A stretch of DNA of 64,000 bases from positions 124,001-188,000 of the forward strand of contig NZ_JAASQL010000001.1 of NCBI RefSeq assembly GCF_011762155.1, in the 5' to 3' direction. This DNA is from Wenyingzhuangia heitensis. GTDB lineage: Bacteria > Bacteroidota > Bacteroidia > Flavobacteriales > Flavobacteriaceae. Below, in pieces: positions 28,020 to 37,888 of the stretch. Each line of letters opens with the position of its first letter. Position 1 is the stretch's first letter. The notes under the pieces were generated by a model. It ran no database searches and had not been told where the DNA came from. It was given only the letters and a program-made list of their open reading frames with translations. The translations under genes and the position numbers were made by a program.

Positions 28020-28633
28020 TTAAAAAGTTGTTTTGTCTTTAAATTCTTGACTTAGTTTATCTACGTCTATATCAAATCTTCCATCATTAATTTCAATAAT
28101 ATCATTGGGGTCATCTCTATTTACGGCCTTAAAAGAAAAAGTTCCTGAATAAATTCTTTTCTCGAAATCGTATTTGGTAATTTTTACTGAGCCTGAATTT
28201 TCAAACGAAAAATAAACTTTACTCTTTTCATCTCTCTTTCTTATTGTAGCATGGCTAAAATTAAACTCCGAAAAATTCCCCCTTGGAATGTTACCTTTTC
28301 TTAAACTGTATACATCTTTCTTTTCCATTTTATATAGATACTATCACCTCCATCATCGCTAAAATTTCCTGCACTAATTGTTAAACTATCTTCTACTTCA
28401 CCCTTTTCTAATGTATGATATATTTGAATTCCGCTAATAAGACTAGTTCCTGGAGTCCAAGAAGCTAGATTATCCTTCGGCACCAATAACTATCCATCTA
28501 TATAACAACCAAAAGTATTGGCTCCTGTGGTGGTTATGAGTGGTAGTTTTTCGTCTATAGTATCTTTGGTGCAGGCACATGCTGCTAGTAAGAATACTCC
28601 TATCAATCCGTTTAAAATTTTTCTTGTTTTCAT
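28020..28633 (-). pseudogene. Broken tandem duplicate of the small lipoprotein
   Basis: This copy starts at an ATG at 28633 with the same signal (MKTRKILNGLIGVFLLAACACTKD) and TTTGANTFGCYIDG as its neighbour. A TAG at 28490-28492 replaces the GAG of the intact copy. The frame then continues to about 28345, where a shift at the site equal to the neighbour's (TA)n tract moves the rest into another frame (…GNIPRGNFSEF … FKDKTTF). Two lesions make an error less likely than true decay. Translation of the pieces separately is possible but unlikely. Confidence 0.85.
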
Positions 28634-28648
28634 ATTAAATATTTAAAA

Positions 28649-29232
28649 TTACCAAACATTAATTGTTAGTCCAATCCCAAGAAAAGGGTTTATTCCGTTA
28701 TAATTCATTTTTACTTTGACTCCAATTTCAGAAATTTTGGATATTGCCATCAAATATGACACATTAGCATTTAAACCTAAAAATATATTTTTTGTGGGTT
28801 TATAATCATAACCCGTTCTACAAAAAACAAGAACCCAACCTTGACAACCTGAACTTACTTTTCTAAATTTTTGTTTCACAGAATACAGCATCGCCCCCCT
28901 AAAGACAGCATTATTTTTTGATTCTTTCCAAAAGTTTCTATCTGTTTTACGTAACTAAGTGTTATTGGATACAAATAGTCATTAGGATGTTTATTGCTAT
29001 CTAAAAAGTTCATTGATTTGTAATCTATAGGAGTATTGTGGTCTTTGTAAGTAATAAAAGAAAATCCTAAAGCAATTCCTTGATTCCCCTTTAGCCAATA
29101 TAAATTTCCGTCTAAATAGAAGCTTGCTGTTTCTTTAGGTAAATACCCAACTCCTAAGTTGTTTTTAAGCTTTATCTCTTGAGAAAAAATTAATTGAGTG
29201 GAAAAAACCATAAAAAACACAATTCTTTTCAT
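28649..29232 (-). pseudogene. Small outer-membrane beta-barrel-like protein, frameshifted
   Basis: Two frames join into one protein of about 194 residues if a single base is added at the G6 run (28894-28899): …MLSLGG then MLYSVKQKF… . The product would have a signal peptide (1-17, LIFSQ), alternating amphipathic strands and a final aromatic residue (LTINVW), typical of an 8-strand outer-membrane barrel. Whether the lesion is genuine decay, phase variation or a sequencing error cannot be told here. It lies upstream of the lipoprotein pair on the same strand and may have formed an operon with it. No family was recognised. Confidence 0.65.
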
Positions 29233-29257
29233 AAGTACAAAGATTTTAACTTTACTC

Positions 29258-29265
29258 CAAACTTA
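29258..29265 (-). promoter_or_regulatory. -7 element of the frameshifted barrel gene
   Basis: TAAGTTTG on the minus strand fits TAnnTTTG, 25 bases upstream of the ATG at 29232. The promoter appears intact although the gene is broken. Confidence 0.4.
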
Positions 29266-29429
29266 TAGGTTTTGCTATGTATGAATGTCCCAATATCTCC
29301 AAACCAAAGAATTCCGGACTTATTTACCTACAAAACCTTATCACTATTAATACTCTAAAACAAAAAGCATATTATTTTAGAGTCCTATTTCTTTTAAAAT
29401 ATTGAAAATAAGATTTTTACATACGAGTA

Positions 29430-30563
29430 TTATGTTTTATTTTTTTGATAGGCAACAGGAGTACACCCCACTCGCTTTTTAAAGGTTGCGTAAAAGGTAG
29501 ATTTGGAATTAAACCCCGCTTCTAGACCAATAGCCAAAACAGTATAATTTTGATATAGAGGATCTAGTAGCATTTTTTTAACCTCTTGAACTCTTAAATC
29601 ATTGACATAGTCTGAAAAAGATTTTTCAGCACATTTGTTAATTAGCTGAGATAAGGTAGAAGTCCCCATACTTAACTCTTTTGCTAAACTTTCTAAAGAG
29701 AGGTTTGCATCTGTAAAACTTTTTTTTTCAAGAACATATTTCTCTACCGTATAGAACTTATCTACATCCTTTTGCGCAACCCTCTGGTATTTATCCATTG
29801 ATTTTGAAACCTCTATAGATCTGGAACGAATGTTTCGAATTTGTTTTCGTTCTCGCACCAATTTTATTTGACTATATCCTTCGTAGCCCAGCCAATAAAT
29901 CAATACAGTGGTTACAAGTTTTAATGGATGGTACGCATGCTTAAACTCATAATTATTGAATAAAGTTATCACTAACGCAATCGCCCACAACACATAATTT
30001 ATGACTCCTAATGTTAGAATTTTTTTTAACCAACCCAAATCATCATAAACCAATACCTTTTGATAAGCTTTATGTTGGCTAACAAATACGTAAAAAGCGT
30101 ACACAAAACCCGTACACGAAAACATCAAACTTAACAACTCCTCATAAACAGTATATTTTTTAAAAATCCAAGCTAAGCTTTCTACTTGTTCAGACTGATA
30201 TTGGTGATAAACATAGATCCGAACACCAATTACCATTAAAAACACTAAATAGATACTTTTGGAAAACCAACTCTTAGCATTCCGTATTTCTAAATAATGA
30301 GTCAAAAAATCATAAAAGTAGACTCCTATTAAAAAGTGCCACGGATAATAAAAATAATGTATAAATCCATACTCTTTTAACAATGGCTTTACACCCCAAG
30401 TCTGAATATTACTTAAAGAAATCATCAAAACAAAAAGAAGTAAATACCGCAAACTTTTCTGTTGTTTCGCGTTTGAAAATAAAATAACAACACAAAATAT
30501 CAGTCCTTGAAAAGCTCCAAGAACTAAAAAAAAATTAATACCGTTTTCAATAGAAGAATTCAT
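29430..30563 (-). CDS. Membrane-bound AraC-family regulator
   Basis: A 377-residue protein with about six or seven hydrophobic helices in residues 10-235 and a cytoplasmic C-terminal AraC helix-turn-helix domain (about 275-375; LSLESLAKELSMGTSTLSQLIN and VLAIGLEAGFNSKSTFYATFKKRVGCTPVAY). This arrangement suggests direct sensing at the inner membrane coupled to DNA binding. Targets are unknown; the downstream broken envelope-protein cluster is on the same strand but about 200 bases away. The 29283-29429 gap holds only a weak long-loop hairpin (29352-29383). Confidence 0.9.
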   Translation of the reverse strand: MNSSIENGINFFLVLGAFQGLIFCVVILFSNAKQQKSLRYLLLFVLMISLSNIQTWGVKPLLKEYGFIHYFYYPWHFLIGVYFYDFLTHYLEIRNAKSWFSKSIYLVFLMVIGVRIYVYHQYQSEQVESLAWIFKKYTVYEELLSLMFSCTGFVYAFYVFVSQHKAYQKVLVYDDLGWLKKILTLGVINYVLWAIALVITLFNNYEFKHAYHPLKLVTTVLIYWLGYEGYSQIKLVRERKQIRNIRSRSIEVSKSMDKYQRVAQKDVDKFYTVEKYVLEKKSFTDANLSLESLAKELSMGTSTLSQLINKCAEKSFSDYVNDLRVQEVKKMLLDPLYQNYTVLAIGLEAGFNSKSTFYATFKKRVGCTPVAYQKNKT

Positions 30564-30631
30564 TCAAAGCAATTTCATCTAAAATATAAAAACTTCTTGT
30601 TAAACTGATTACCTCTAATTATTAAGTTTAT

Positions 30632-30676
30632 AACACAAAAAAACCGTCACTAATATTAGTAACGGTTTTTTGTGTT
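30632..30676 (-). terminator. Terminator after gpmI
   Basis: A long hairpin with arms AACACAAAAAAACCGT and ACGGTTTTTTGTGTT and an inner ACTAAT/ATTAGT stem, 17 bases past the gpmI stop on the minus strand. Confidence 0.85.
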
Positions 30677-30692
30677 ATTCTATAATCTTTAA

Positions 30693-32210
30693 TTACACCA
30701 AAGGAAATCTTGTCATATCTTCTGGTTGTGCTACACCAATCATTTTTAAGATGGTTGGAGCAACATCACCTAACACACCATCTTTAATTTCTTTAAGATC
30801 TTTGTCAACTAAAATCATAGGAACTGGATTGGTGGTATGTGCTGTGTTTGGAGATCCATCAGGATTCATCATTACCTCACAGTTACCGTGATCTGCTATT
30901 ACTAAGGTAGAATATCCGTTTTCTAAACCAGTTTCAATTACTTCTTTAGCACAAGCATCTACAGCCTCACAAGCTTTTATGGCAGCATCCATCATTCCGG
31001 TATGCCCAACCATGTCTCCATTCGCAAAGTTTAAACACACAAAGTCTGCTTCTCCTTTCTTTAAGTCTTCACACAAAGCATCTTTTAACTCAAATGCACT
31101 CATTTCTGGTTGCAAATCGTAGGTAGCTACTTTTGGTGAATTACGTAAAATTCTAGATTCTCCCTCAAAAGGTTCTTCTTGTCCACCAGAAAAGAAGAAA
31201 GTTACGTGAGGATATTTTTCTGTTTCTGCAATACGAATTTGTTTTTTACCTGCTTTAGATAAAACTTCTCCAATGGTATTTTTAATATTATCGTTGTTGT
31301 AAATCACGTTGATTCCCTTAAACGTTTCGTCGTATAAAGTAATAGTTGTGTAATACAAGTCTAATTTTTTAGTATCGTATTCAGGAAAATCGTTTTGAGA
31401 CAACATATTTGTCAACTCTCTTCCTCTATCCGTTCTATAGTTAAAGAAAAGTACTACATCTCCTTCTTCAATTTTTGCTTTAGGAATTCCATCTGCATTG
31501 GTCATAATTACTGGCTTGATAAACTCATCAGTAACATCGTTCGCATAATTTTCTTTTAACGTTGCTACCGCATCTGTAGAAGGTGTCCCTTCTGCTTTTA
31601 CCACAGCATCGTACGCTAATTTTACACGTTCCCAACGGTTATCTCTATCCATTGCATAGTAACGACCTGTCATAGAAGCTAACTCTCCAGTAGTAGCTGC
31701 CATATACTCCTCAATCTCGTTGATAAAATGAGCTCCAGATTTAGGATCTGTGTCTCTACCATCGGTAAACGCATGTAAAAACAAGTTTTCTACTTCATTT
31801 TCTTTAGCAACATCTAACAACCCTTTAATATGGTCTATGTGTGCGTGAATTCCACCGTTAGAAACCAATCCCAACAAGTGAACTTTTTTATTGTTTTCTT
31901 TTGCGTATTTATAAGTATCAACTAAAACTTTTTCTTGACCTAACGTTTTGTCTCTAACCGCCATGTTAATCTTAGTTAGGTTTTGGTATACAATTCTACC
32001 AGCTCCTAAATTCATATGTCCTACTTCAGAATTCCCCATTTGTCCATCTGGCAAACCAACATACTCACCATCGGTACGTAAAGTTGCGTTTGGATATTTG
32101 TTGTATAAAGAATCGATGTATGATGTGTTTGCATTAAAAACTGCAGATACTTTTGGATCTTGAGTTACACCCCATCCATCAAGGATCATTAAGATTACTT
32201 TTTTGTTCAT
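30693..32210 (-). CDS. gpmI: 2,3-bisphosphoglycerate-independent phosphoglycerate mutase
   Basis: GpmI interconverts 3- and 2-phosphoglycerate in glycolysis and gluconeogenesis using two metal ions, usually Mn2+. The 505-residue length is standard. Asp11 in MILDGWG and the phosphorylated Ser61 in GNSEVGH are visible, as are HAFTDGRDTDP, VCLNFANGDMVGHTG and VIADHGNCE with metal ligands. The Mn dependence links it loosely to the manganese importer elsewhere in the window. A -7 element lies 25 bases upstream and a strong terminator follows. Confidence 0.97.
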   Translation of the reverse strand: MNKKVILMILDGWGVTQDPKVSAVFNANTSYIDSLYNKYPNATLRTDGEYVGLPDGQMGNSEVGHMNLGAGRIVYQNLTKINMAVRDKTLGQEKVLVDTYKYAKENNKKVHLLGLVSNGGIHAHIDHIKGLLDVAKENEVENLFLHAFTDGRDTDPKSGAHFINEIEEYMAATTGELASMTGRYYAMDRDNRWERVKLAYDAVVKAEGTPSTDAVATLKENYANDVTDEFIKPVIMTNADGIPKAKIEEGDVVLFFNYRTDRGRELTNMLSQNDFPEYDTKKLDLYYTTITLYDETFKGINVIYNNDNIKNTIGEVLSKAGKKQIRIAETEKYPHVTFFFSGGQEEPFEGESRILRNSPKVATYDLQPEMSAFELKDALCEDLKKGEADFVCLNFANGDMVGHTGMMDAAIKACEAVDACAKEVIETGLENGYSTLVIADHGNCEVMMNPDGSPNTAHTTNPVPMILVDKDLKEIKDGVLGDVAPTILKMIGVAQPEDMTRFPLV

Positions 32211-32235
32211 TTTAGTTGAATTTTAATTCTATCTA

Positions 32236-32243
32236 CAAATATA
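32236..32243 (-). promoter_or_regulatory. -7 element of gpmI
   Basis: TATATTTG on the minus strand is an exact TAnnTTTG match, 25 bases upstream of the gpmI ATG. The rest of the 259-base gap to acs shows no other clear signal. Confidence 0.45.
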
Positions 32244-32469
32244 AGTAGATGAACTTATATAACGAGGTTAAATGACTATTAAACAATGAAAACCTTTTCG
32301 GTAATCTGCCTTGATATCTAATTGGATGGTAGTCTCTAAATCCGAGTTTAACACTACATTATTTTATCGTCTTAAACCATCCTAGTCATTATCATAAAAT
32401 CATTGTTTTACAGAAAAACATATCATTCTTAAATTCTTTTTTGATTTTGATTAAGATTCTCCTAAATTG

Positions 32470-34392
32470 ATGTCCGCAAAAACACCGTTTACCATGAAAA
32501 TAAAATCATACAAACAATACAAAGACGACTATAAAGAAAGTATTAAAAACCCTGAAGTTTTTTGGGCAAATATTGCCAAAGAATTTACGTGGAGAAAAAA
32601 ATGGGACAAAGTTGTTGAGGCTGATTTTAGCAAACCCGACGTAAAATGGTTTATTGGAGGAAAACTAAATATTACAGAAAACTGTTTAGATCGTCATTTG
32701 GAAAAAAACGGAAACAAAACGGCTATTATTTGGGAACCTAACAATCCCAAAGAAGAATCTAGATACATTACTTACAAGCAATTGTATCACAAAGTATCTG
32801 CGTTTGCCAATGTGTTAAAAAACAAAGGAATTTCTAAAGGAGATAGAGTTTGTTTGTACATGCCTATGATCCCAGAACTAGCCATTGCCATGTTGGCTTG
32901 TGCTAGAATTGGAGCGGTACACTCTATTGTGTTTGCAGGATTTTCTGCATCTGCATTGGCTAGTAGAATTAACGATTCTGAATGCAAGTTGCTAATTACC
33001 GCTAATGAAGTGTATAGAGGAACCAAACCCATCAACCTAAAAGCGGTTTGTGATGAGGCACTAGAAAACACTCCTGGTATAGAAAGCGTAATTGTATACA
33101 GAAGAACCGTAGAACCTACCGAAATGAAAGAAGGTAGAGATACGTTTTGGTTTGATGAATTGCAACAAATAGAAGACGATTATTGTCCGGCTGTAGATAT
33201 GGACAGCGAAGATATGTTGTTTATTTTATATACTTCTGGCTCTACAGGAACTCCTAAAGGAATGGTTCACACTTGCGGTGGTTATATGGTGGGAAGCACC
33301 TATACATTCCAAAATGTATTTCAAGCTAAAAAAGACGATGTGTATTGGTGTACAGCAGACATTGGTTGGATTACGGGTCATTCTTACATTATTTATGGAC
33401 CTTTAGCTAGCGGAGCAACTACGGTGATGTTTGAAGGTGTTCCCTCTTACCCAGATTACGGACGTTTTTGGGAAATTGTAGACAAGTTAAAGGTAACTCA
33501 CTTTTACACAGCTCCAACAGCTATTAGAGCCTTGGCCAAACAACCTTTGCATTTGATAGAAAAGCACAAGTTGAACAGTTTAAAAGTATTGGGATCTGTA
33601 GGAGAACCTATTAACGAAGAGGCTTGGCATTGGTACAATGACAATATTGGAAAAGGAACCTGTCCTATTGTAGATACTTGGTGGCAAACAGAAACGGGAG
33701 CAATTATGATATCTGCCATGGCAGGGATTACTCCTTTACGACCTACTTTTGCGACACAACCTTTGCCTGGAGTACAACCTATTCTGCTAGATGAAAACGG
33801 AAAAGAAGTTACCGATTCTCCTGCCGAAGGAAGTTTAGCTATTAAAGGAGCTTGGCCAAGTATGGCACGTACTATTTACGGAAATCATCAGCGTTATAAG
33901 GAAACCTATTTTTCTGCTTTTCCTGGATATTATTTTTCTGGTGATGGGGCATACCGAGATGCCATGGGGAATTACAGAATTACGGGACGTATGGATGATG
34001 TAATTATTGTATCTGGACATAATTTAGGAACGGCTCCAATAGAAAACGTAATTAATGAACATGAAGATATTGTGGAATGTGCCATTGTAGGATTTCCGCA
34101 TGATATTAAAGGAAATGCCTTGTATGCTTATGTAACCAAATACAATGATGTTACTACAGATGAAGATGTTTTACGCAAAGAAATTAATACACTAATTACC
34201 AAAACCATTGGTGCCATTGCTAAGTTGGATAAAATTCAGTTTGTAAGCGGATTACCCAAAACACGTTCTGGAAAAATTATGAGACGTATTCTAAGAAAAA
34301 TTGCTTCTAACGATGCAGAAAACTTAGGTGATATTTCAACGCTATTAAATCCTGAAGTGGTCGAAGAAATAAAAGAAAATGTGCTTTTGTAA
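32470..34392 (+). CDS. acs: Acetyl-CoA synthetase
   Basis: Acs activates acetate to acetyl-CoA through an acetyl-adenylate. The protein of about 640 residues has the adenylate-forming signature YTSGSTGTPKGMVH (near 255-268), TWWQTETGA, the GRMDDVIIVSGHNLGT hinge, and the C-terminal PKTRSGKIMRR with the lysine that is acetylated in related enzymes. An ATG at 32470 follows a TTG; the ATG at 32494 (MKIKSYKQY) is an alternative. The N-terminal EFTWRKKWDKV…KWFIGGKLN region is typical of AMP-forming Acs. It is monocistronic and followed by a terminator. Confidence 0.95.
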   Translation: MSAKTPFTMKIKSYKQYKDDYKESIKNPEVFWANIAKEFTWRKKWDKVVEADFSKPDVKWFIGGKLNITENCLDRHLEKNGNKTAIIWEPNNPKEESRYITYKQLYHKVSAFANVLKNKGISKGDRVCLYMPMIPELAIAMLACARIGAVHSIVFAGFSASALASRINDSECKLLITANEVYRGTKPINLKAVCDEALENTPGIESVIVYRRTVEPTEMKEGRDTFWFDELQQIEDDYCPAVDMDSEDMLFILYTSGSTGTPKGMVHTCGGYMVGSTYTFQNVFQAKKDDVYWCTADIGWITGHSYIIYGPLASGATTVMFEGVPSYPDYGRFWEIVDKLKVTHFYTAPTAIRALAKQPLHLIEKHKLNSLKVLGSVGEPINEEAWHWYNDNIGKGTCPIVDTWWQTETGAIMISAMAGITPLRPTFATQPLPGVQPILLDENGKEVTDSPAEGSLAIKGAWPSMARTIYGNHQRYKETYFSAFPGYYFSGDGAYRDAMGNYRITGRMDDVIIVSGHNLGTAPIENVINEHEDIVECAIVGFPHDIKGNALYAYVTKYNDVTTDEDVLRKEINTLITKTIGAIAKLDKIQFVSGLPKTRSGKIMRRILRKIASNDAENLGDISTLLNPEVVEEIKENVLL

Positions 34393-34408
34393 AAAACATT
34401 ACAAATAC

Positions 34409-34445
34409 AAAAAAGCAGTAACTGATGAGTTACTGCTTTTTTTAT
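34409..34445 (+). terminator. Terminator after acs
   Basis: Perfect 15-bp stem (34409-34423 with 34428-34442), core GCAGTAACT/AGTTACTGC, 4-base loop and T-run; it lies between convergent genes. Confidence 0.88.
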
Positions 34446-34464
34446 CCTAAAATTTTAGCTCTAT

Positions 34465-35463
34465 TTATTTCTCTTTCAACTTCCAAGTTCTTACCCAATC
34501 TACACGCATAGTGTTAATGGCATCGTCTAACAATTCTTCTTTCTGAGGCAACCCTCCTACCCAATTAGAATCTTGAGTCCATAAATCCCAAATTAAAAAC
34601 TGTTCTATAGTAAAGGGTTGTTTGGTGGTTATTTTACCTGATGGTTCTCCATCTAAATAAAATTGTACGTTGTAAGCATCCTTCCACCAAGCCCCCACTA
34701 CATGGTAAGCTTCGTTCCAAGCAACACCTTTTAACGTGTTTCCTTCTGATAAATTTTTATTACTAGAGTTTCCTTTTGCTCTTTCTGTAACCCCATCTTT
34801 TACAATAAAGTATTGAGAATTCATTTGCCAAGGATACTCATCCAATGCAAAACTATTTGTTGGTTCTAAAGTGGGTTTAGAATTGTTTTCTATAATATCA
34901 ATTTCATCTCTGTTTTCACTATTTCCATTGTTTAGCCAAAAAGTATTAAATGCTGATATATGAGCTGTTTTTATACTACACTCCGTATACATAGGAAATT
35001 TAATAGAAGTTTTAGATCGTACTCTAGAAGTTTTAAACCACTGATCTTCACTTTTAGTATCTAACGTTGCTTTGATCCATAGTTTACCATCGGTAACTCC
35101 AGAATTACTATTTAACATATTTACAGGAGTTCCTCCATAATTCCAATTTGTTTTGGTCCACTTGTTGGTGTTCCAATAATCAAATTCATCAGACAATGCA
35201 TCTACTTTTTCCCACTCCATTCCTTCTGGAGTAGTATTGTTAAAAGACACAAATGTTGGATATTTAGCATCTGCCTTGGTCACATCAATTACGTTAGTAG
35301 CTTCTTCTTTTGGCTCCTCTTCTTCTATTGATTCGTCTTCTATTACCTCTTCTGAATCTACTGGAGGTACAAAATCTACAGAATCACTTCCGCAACTACC
35401 TGCCATTATAAATAAAGAAAACAACATTACTGATGCTCTTTGTAACAATTTAATTTTAAACAT
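34465..35463 (-). CDS. GH16 glycoside hydrolase lipoprotein (agarase/porphyranase-like)
   Basis: A 332-residue lipoprotein: Cys24 (MAGSC) lipid site, a Glu/Asp-rich linker (28-60), then a GH16 jelly-roll domain. The catalytic motif EIDIIE lies at 187-192 with nucleophile Glu187, Asp189 and acid/base Glu192. Substrate-cleft pieces NTFWLNNG, WNEAYHVVGAWWKD and MRVDWVRTW are consistent with family members that cut red-algal galactans (agar, porphyran), but substrate cannot be fixed by eye; laminarinase is a less likely alternative. Location next to galT-galK-galM fits galactose release from such glycans. The enzyme is probably surface- or periplasm-exposed. Confidence 0.87.
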   Translation of the reverse strand: MFKIKLLQRASVMLFSLFIMAGSCGSDSVDFVPPVDSEEVIEDESIEEEEPKEEATNVIDVTKADAKYPTFVSFNNTTPEGMEWEKVDALSDEFDYWNTNKWTKTNWNYGGTPVNMLNSNSGVTDGKLWIKATLDTKSEDQWFKTSRVRSKTSIKFPMYTECSIKTAHISAFNTFWLNNGNSENRDEIDIIENNSKPTLEPTNSFALDEYPWQMNSQYFIVKDGVTERAKGNSSNKNLSEGNTLKGVAWNEAYHVVGAWWKDAYNVQFYLDGEPSGKITTKQPFTIEQFLIWDLWTQDSNWVGGLPQKEELLDDAINTMRVDWVRTWKLKEK

Positions 35464-35580
35464 AATTCTCTAGTTTTTTGTGCAAGCTAAAATTAGAGTA
35501 AAACAAGTTTACTTATAATGACATATGTTGAATTCTACACAACAGAGTCATAGTCTAGAGAATATCTAGTTCTAAAAAAC

Positions 35581-35614
35581 AAAAAAGAGGCTACACATAG
35601 TGCAACCTCTTTTA
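35581..35614 (-). terminator. Imperfect terminator after galT
   Basis: AAAAGAGG/CCTCTTTT arms with an extended but mismatched inner stem, 19 bases past the galT stop. It separates the gal operon from the GH16 gene. Confidence 0.6.
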
Positions 35615-35632
35615 TTAAATTTTAGCTATTTA

Positions 35633-36655
35633 CTATAGTAAATCTCTTAATCTTTGTGCAGCACCTTCTGCTGTAATATCACGTTGTGGTGTCCCAAACA
35701 TTTCGTAACCAACCATAAATTTCTTAACAGTTGCGCTTCTTAACAATGGTGGATAAAAACTCATGTGCCAGTGCCAGTGAGAATTGTCTTGACCATCTGT
35801 TGGAGCTTGGTGAATACCACTAGAATATGGGAAAGATGTATTAAATAAAGCATCGTATGCTTTTGTTAACACAGAAATAGCCTCTGCATATAACGTTGCT
35901 TCTTCTTCTGTCATATCCAAAATAGAATTTAAATGTCTCTTTGGAGCAATCATTGCCTCAAATGGCCAAACTGCCCAAAAGGGAATCAACACTACAAATG
36001 CATCATTTTCATAAATAATTCTATCTCTATCTCCATTTAATTCTTGCGATAAATAATCACCTAACAAACTAGACTTTTTATCAGCAAAGTATGCTTTTTG
36101 AGTATTGTCTTTTTTAAATACTTCATTTGGTAAACTAGACTGAGACCAAATTTGTCCGTGTGGATGTGGGTTACTACATCCCATTACAGCTCCTTTGTTT
36201 TCAAAAATTTGCACATAATTAATTGCCTCTTTAGAACCAATTTCTTTGTACTCTCTTTGCCAAGTTGTTACTACTTCTGTAATTCCAGGAACATCCATAT
36301 CGGCTAAACTCTTAGAGTGATCTGGACTAAAACAAATTACTTTACAAATACCCGTTTCACTTTGTGCTTGTAACAAACCATCGTTTACTTCAAAAGAAGG
36401 AGAGTCACTTTGTAAAGCGGCAAAATCATTGGTAAAAACGTATGTCCCTTTGTAGTCTGGATTTACATCTCCACTAATTCTTGTATTCGTAGCACATAAA
36501 TAACAAGACTCATCGTACGAAGGTCTTTTTTCGTTGTTAACCGCTTCGTTCTGACCTTGCCAAGGACGTTTAGATCTGTGTGGAGAAACTAAAACCCATT
36601 CTCCTGTTAAAATATTAAACCTCTTGTGTGAGTAATCTTCTAAATTCTTATCCAT
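35633..36655 (-). CDS. galT: Galactose-1-phosphate uridylyltransferase
   Basis: GalT exchanges UMP between UDP-glucose and galactose-1-phosphate in the Leloir pathway. The 340-residue protein shows the catalytic HPHPHGQIW segment near residue 160-168 (His-Pro-His nucleophile), a CYLC pair (Cys51, Cys54) of the zinc site, and a second histidine cluster HWHWHMSF near the C-terminus. It is third in the gntR-galM-galK-galT operon, 21 bases after galK. Confidence 0.97.
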   Translation of the reverse strand: MDKNLEDYSHKRFNILTGEWVLVSPHRSKRPWQGQNEAVNNEKRPSYDESCYLCATNTRISGDVNPDYKGTYVFTNDFAALQSDSPSFEVNDGLLQAQSETGICKVICFSPDHSKSLADMDVPGITEVVTTWQREYKEIGSKEAINYVQIFENKGAVMGCSNPHPHGQIWSQSSLPNEVFKKDNTQKAYFADKKSSLLGDYLSQELNGDRDRIIYENDAFVVLIPFWAVWPFEAMIAPKRHLNSILDMTEEEATLYAEAISVLTKAYDALFNTSFPYSSGIHQAPTDGQDNSHWHWHMSFYPPLLRSATVKKFMVGYEMFGTPQRDITAEGAAQRLRDLL

Positions 36656-36676
36656 CTTATTAAATGTTTTTCTTTG

Positions 36677-37822
36677 TTAAATTAAGTTTGTTCCATCAGA
36701 CAACGCTACCTCGTAAGGAGAACATTCGTGTCCAAATTGCTTTGTATAAGCCGCTACTGCTGTTTCTTTAAACGCAGCAACTGCTGTCTTTTTAATTAAG
36801 TTGATGGTACAACCACCAAAACCACCACCCATCATTCTTGCACCAAGAACATCTGGATTTTCTTTTGCTAAGTCTACTAAAAAGTCTAACTCAACACAAC
36901 TTACTTTGTATTGATGTTGCAATCCGTTGTGAGAACCGTAAATTAGTTTTCCTAACTCTTCTAAATTTCCTTCCTTCATGGCAACTGCTGCTGCTTGTGC
37001 TCTGTTGTTTTCTTGCACAACGTACACTACTTTCTGAAAATCTTCTGCAGACAATTGGTCTTTTACTTTTTCTAGATCTGCTTCGGTAGCATCTCTTAAG
37101 GCATCAATCCCTAACAATTCTGCTGTTTTTTCACAAACTGCACGTCTGTCATTATAAGCACTGTCGGACAATTTATGTTTTACGTTGGTGTTGAATAATA
37201 ATAATTGATAATCTCCAAAATCAATAGTAAAAGGTTCTGCTTGAGCCGTTCTACAGTCTAATAATAACGCACTGTTCTCAATCCCGAACATAGATGCATA
37301 TTGATCCATAATTCCACATTTTACCCCCACATAATTATGTTCTGCTGCTTGTGAAATTAAAATCATTTCATATTTAGTCAATCCTAAATCAAACAATTCG
37401 TTAATTCCAAATACAACACTGTTTTCTAAAGCTGCTGACGATGACATTCCAGCTCCATCAGGAATATTCCCTCCAAAAACAATATCAAAATTACCTACAG
37501 TTTTACCTTTCTTTTGAGTTTCTGCAACCACACCTACTACATAAGCATGCCAGCTAGATAAGTTTTCTGTATTTAGGTTATTGGTATCAAATTGATACGT
37601 TTCATCCATATCTATAGCAATCGCTGTAGATTGTCCACTTTCACTTTTTTGAATAGCAGCTACAATACCTTTATCAATTGCAGCAGGAAAAACAAAACCA
37701 GCGTTGTAATCTGTATGTTCTCCAATAATATTGATACGTCCCGGAGAATAAATAAGCACCGGTTCTGAGGTAAAGCTTTTTGCAAAACTTTCTGAAACTT
37801 TTTGAATTAATTTAGTATCCAT
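36677..37822 (-). CDS. galK: Galactokinase
   Basis: GalK phosphorylates alpha-D-galactose at C1 with ATP. This GHMP kinase of 381 residues has the galactokinase signature PGRINIIGEHTDYNAG (27-42), the ATP loop GGNIPDGAGMSSSAA (about 117-131) and the third GHMP motif MMGGGFGGC near 330. It lies 66 bases after galM and 21 before galT. Together with galM it converts free galactose to galactose-1-phosphate for galT. A sugar transporter is not in this window. Confidence 0.97.
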   Translation of the reverse strand: MDTKLIQKVSESFAKSFTSEPVLIYSPGRINIIGEHTDYNAGFVFPAAIDKGIVAAIQKSESGQSTAIAIDMDETYQFDTNNLNTENLSSWHAYVVGVVAETQKKGKTVGNFDIVFGGNIPDGAGMSSSAALENSVVFGINELFDLGLTKYEMILISQAAEHNYVGVKCGIMDQYASMFGIENSALLLDCRTAQAEPFTIDFGDYQLLLFNTNVKHKLSDSAYNDRRAVCEKTAELLGIDALRDATEADLEKVKDQLSAEDFQKVVYVVQENNRAQAAAVAMKEGNLEELGKLIYGSHNGLQHQYKVSCVELDFLVDLAKENPDVLGARMMGGGFGGCTINLIKKTAVAAFKETAVAAYTKQFGHECSPYEVALSDGTNLI

Positions 37823-37888
37823 TTTTTATGAATTTATATATTAATGATTGGCTAACTTTTATGCAAAAGTTAATTTTGGTTTATTTTT

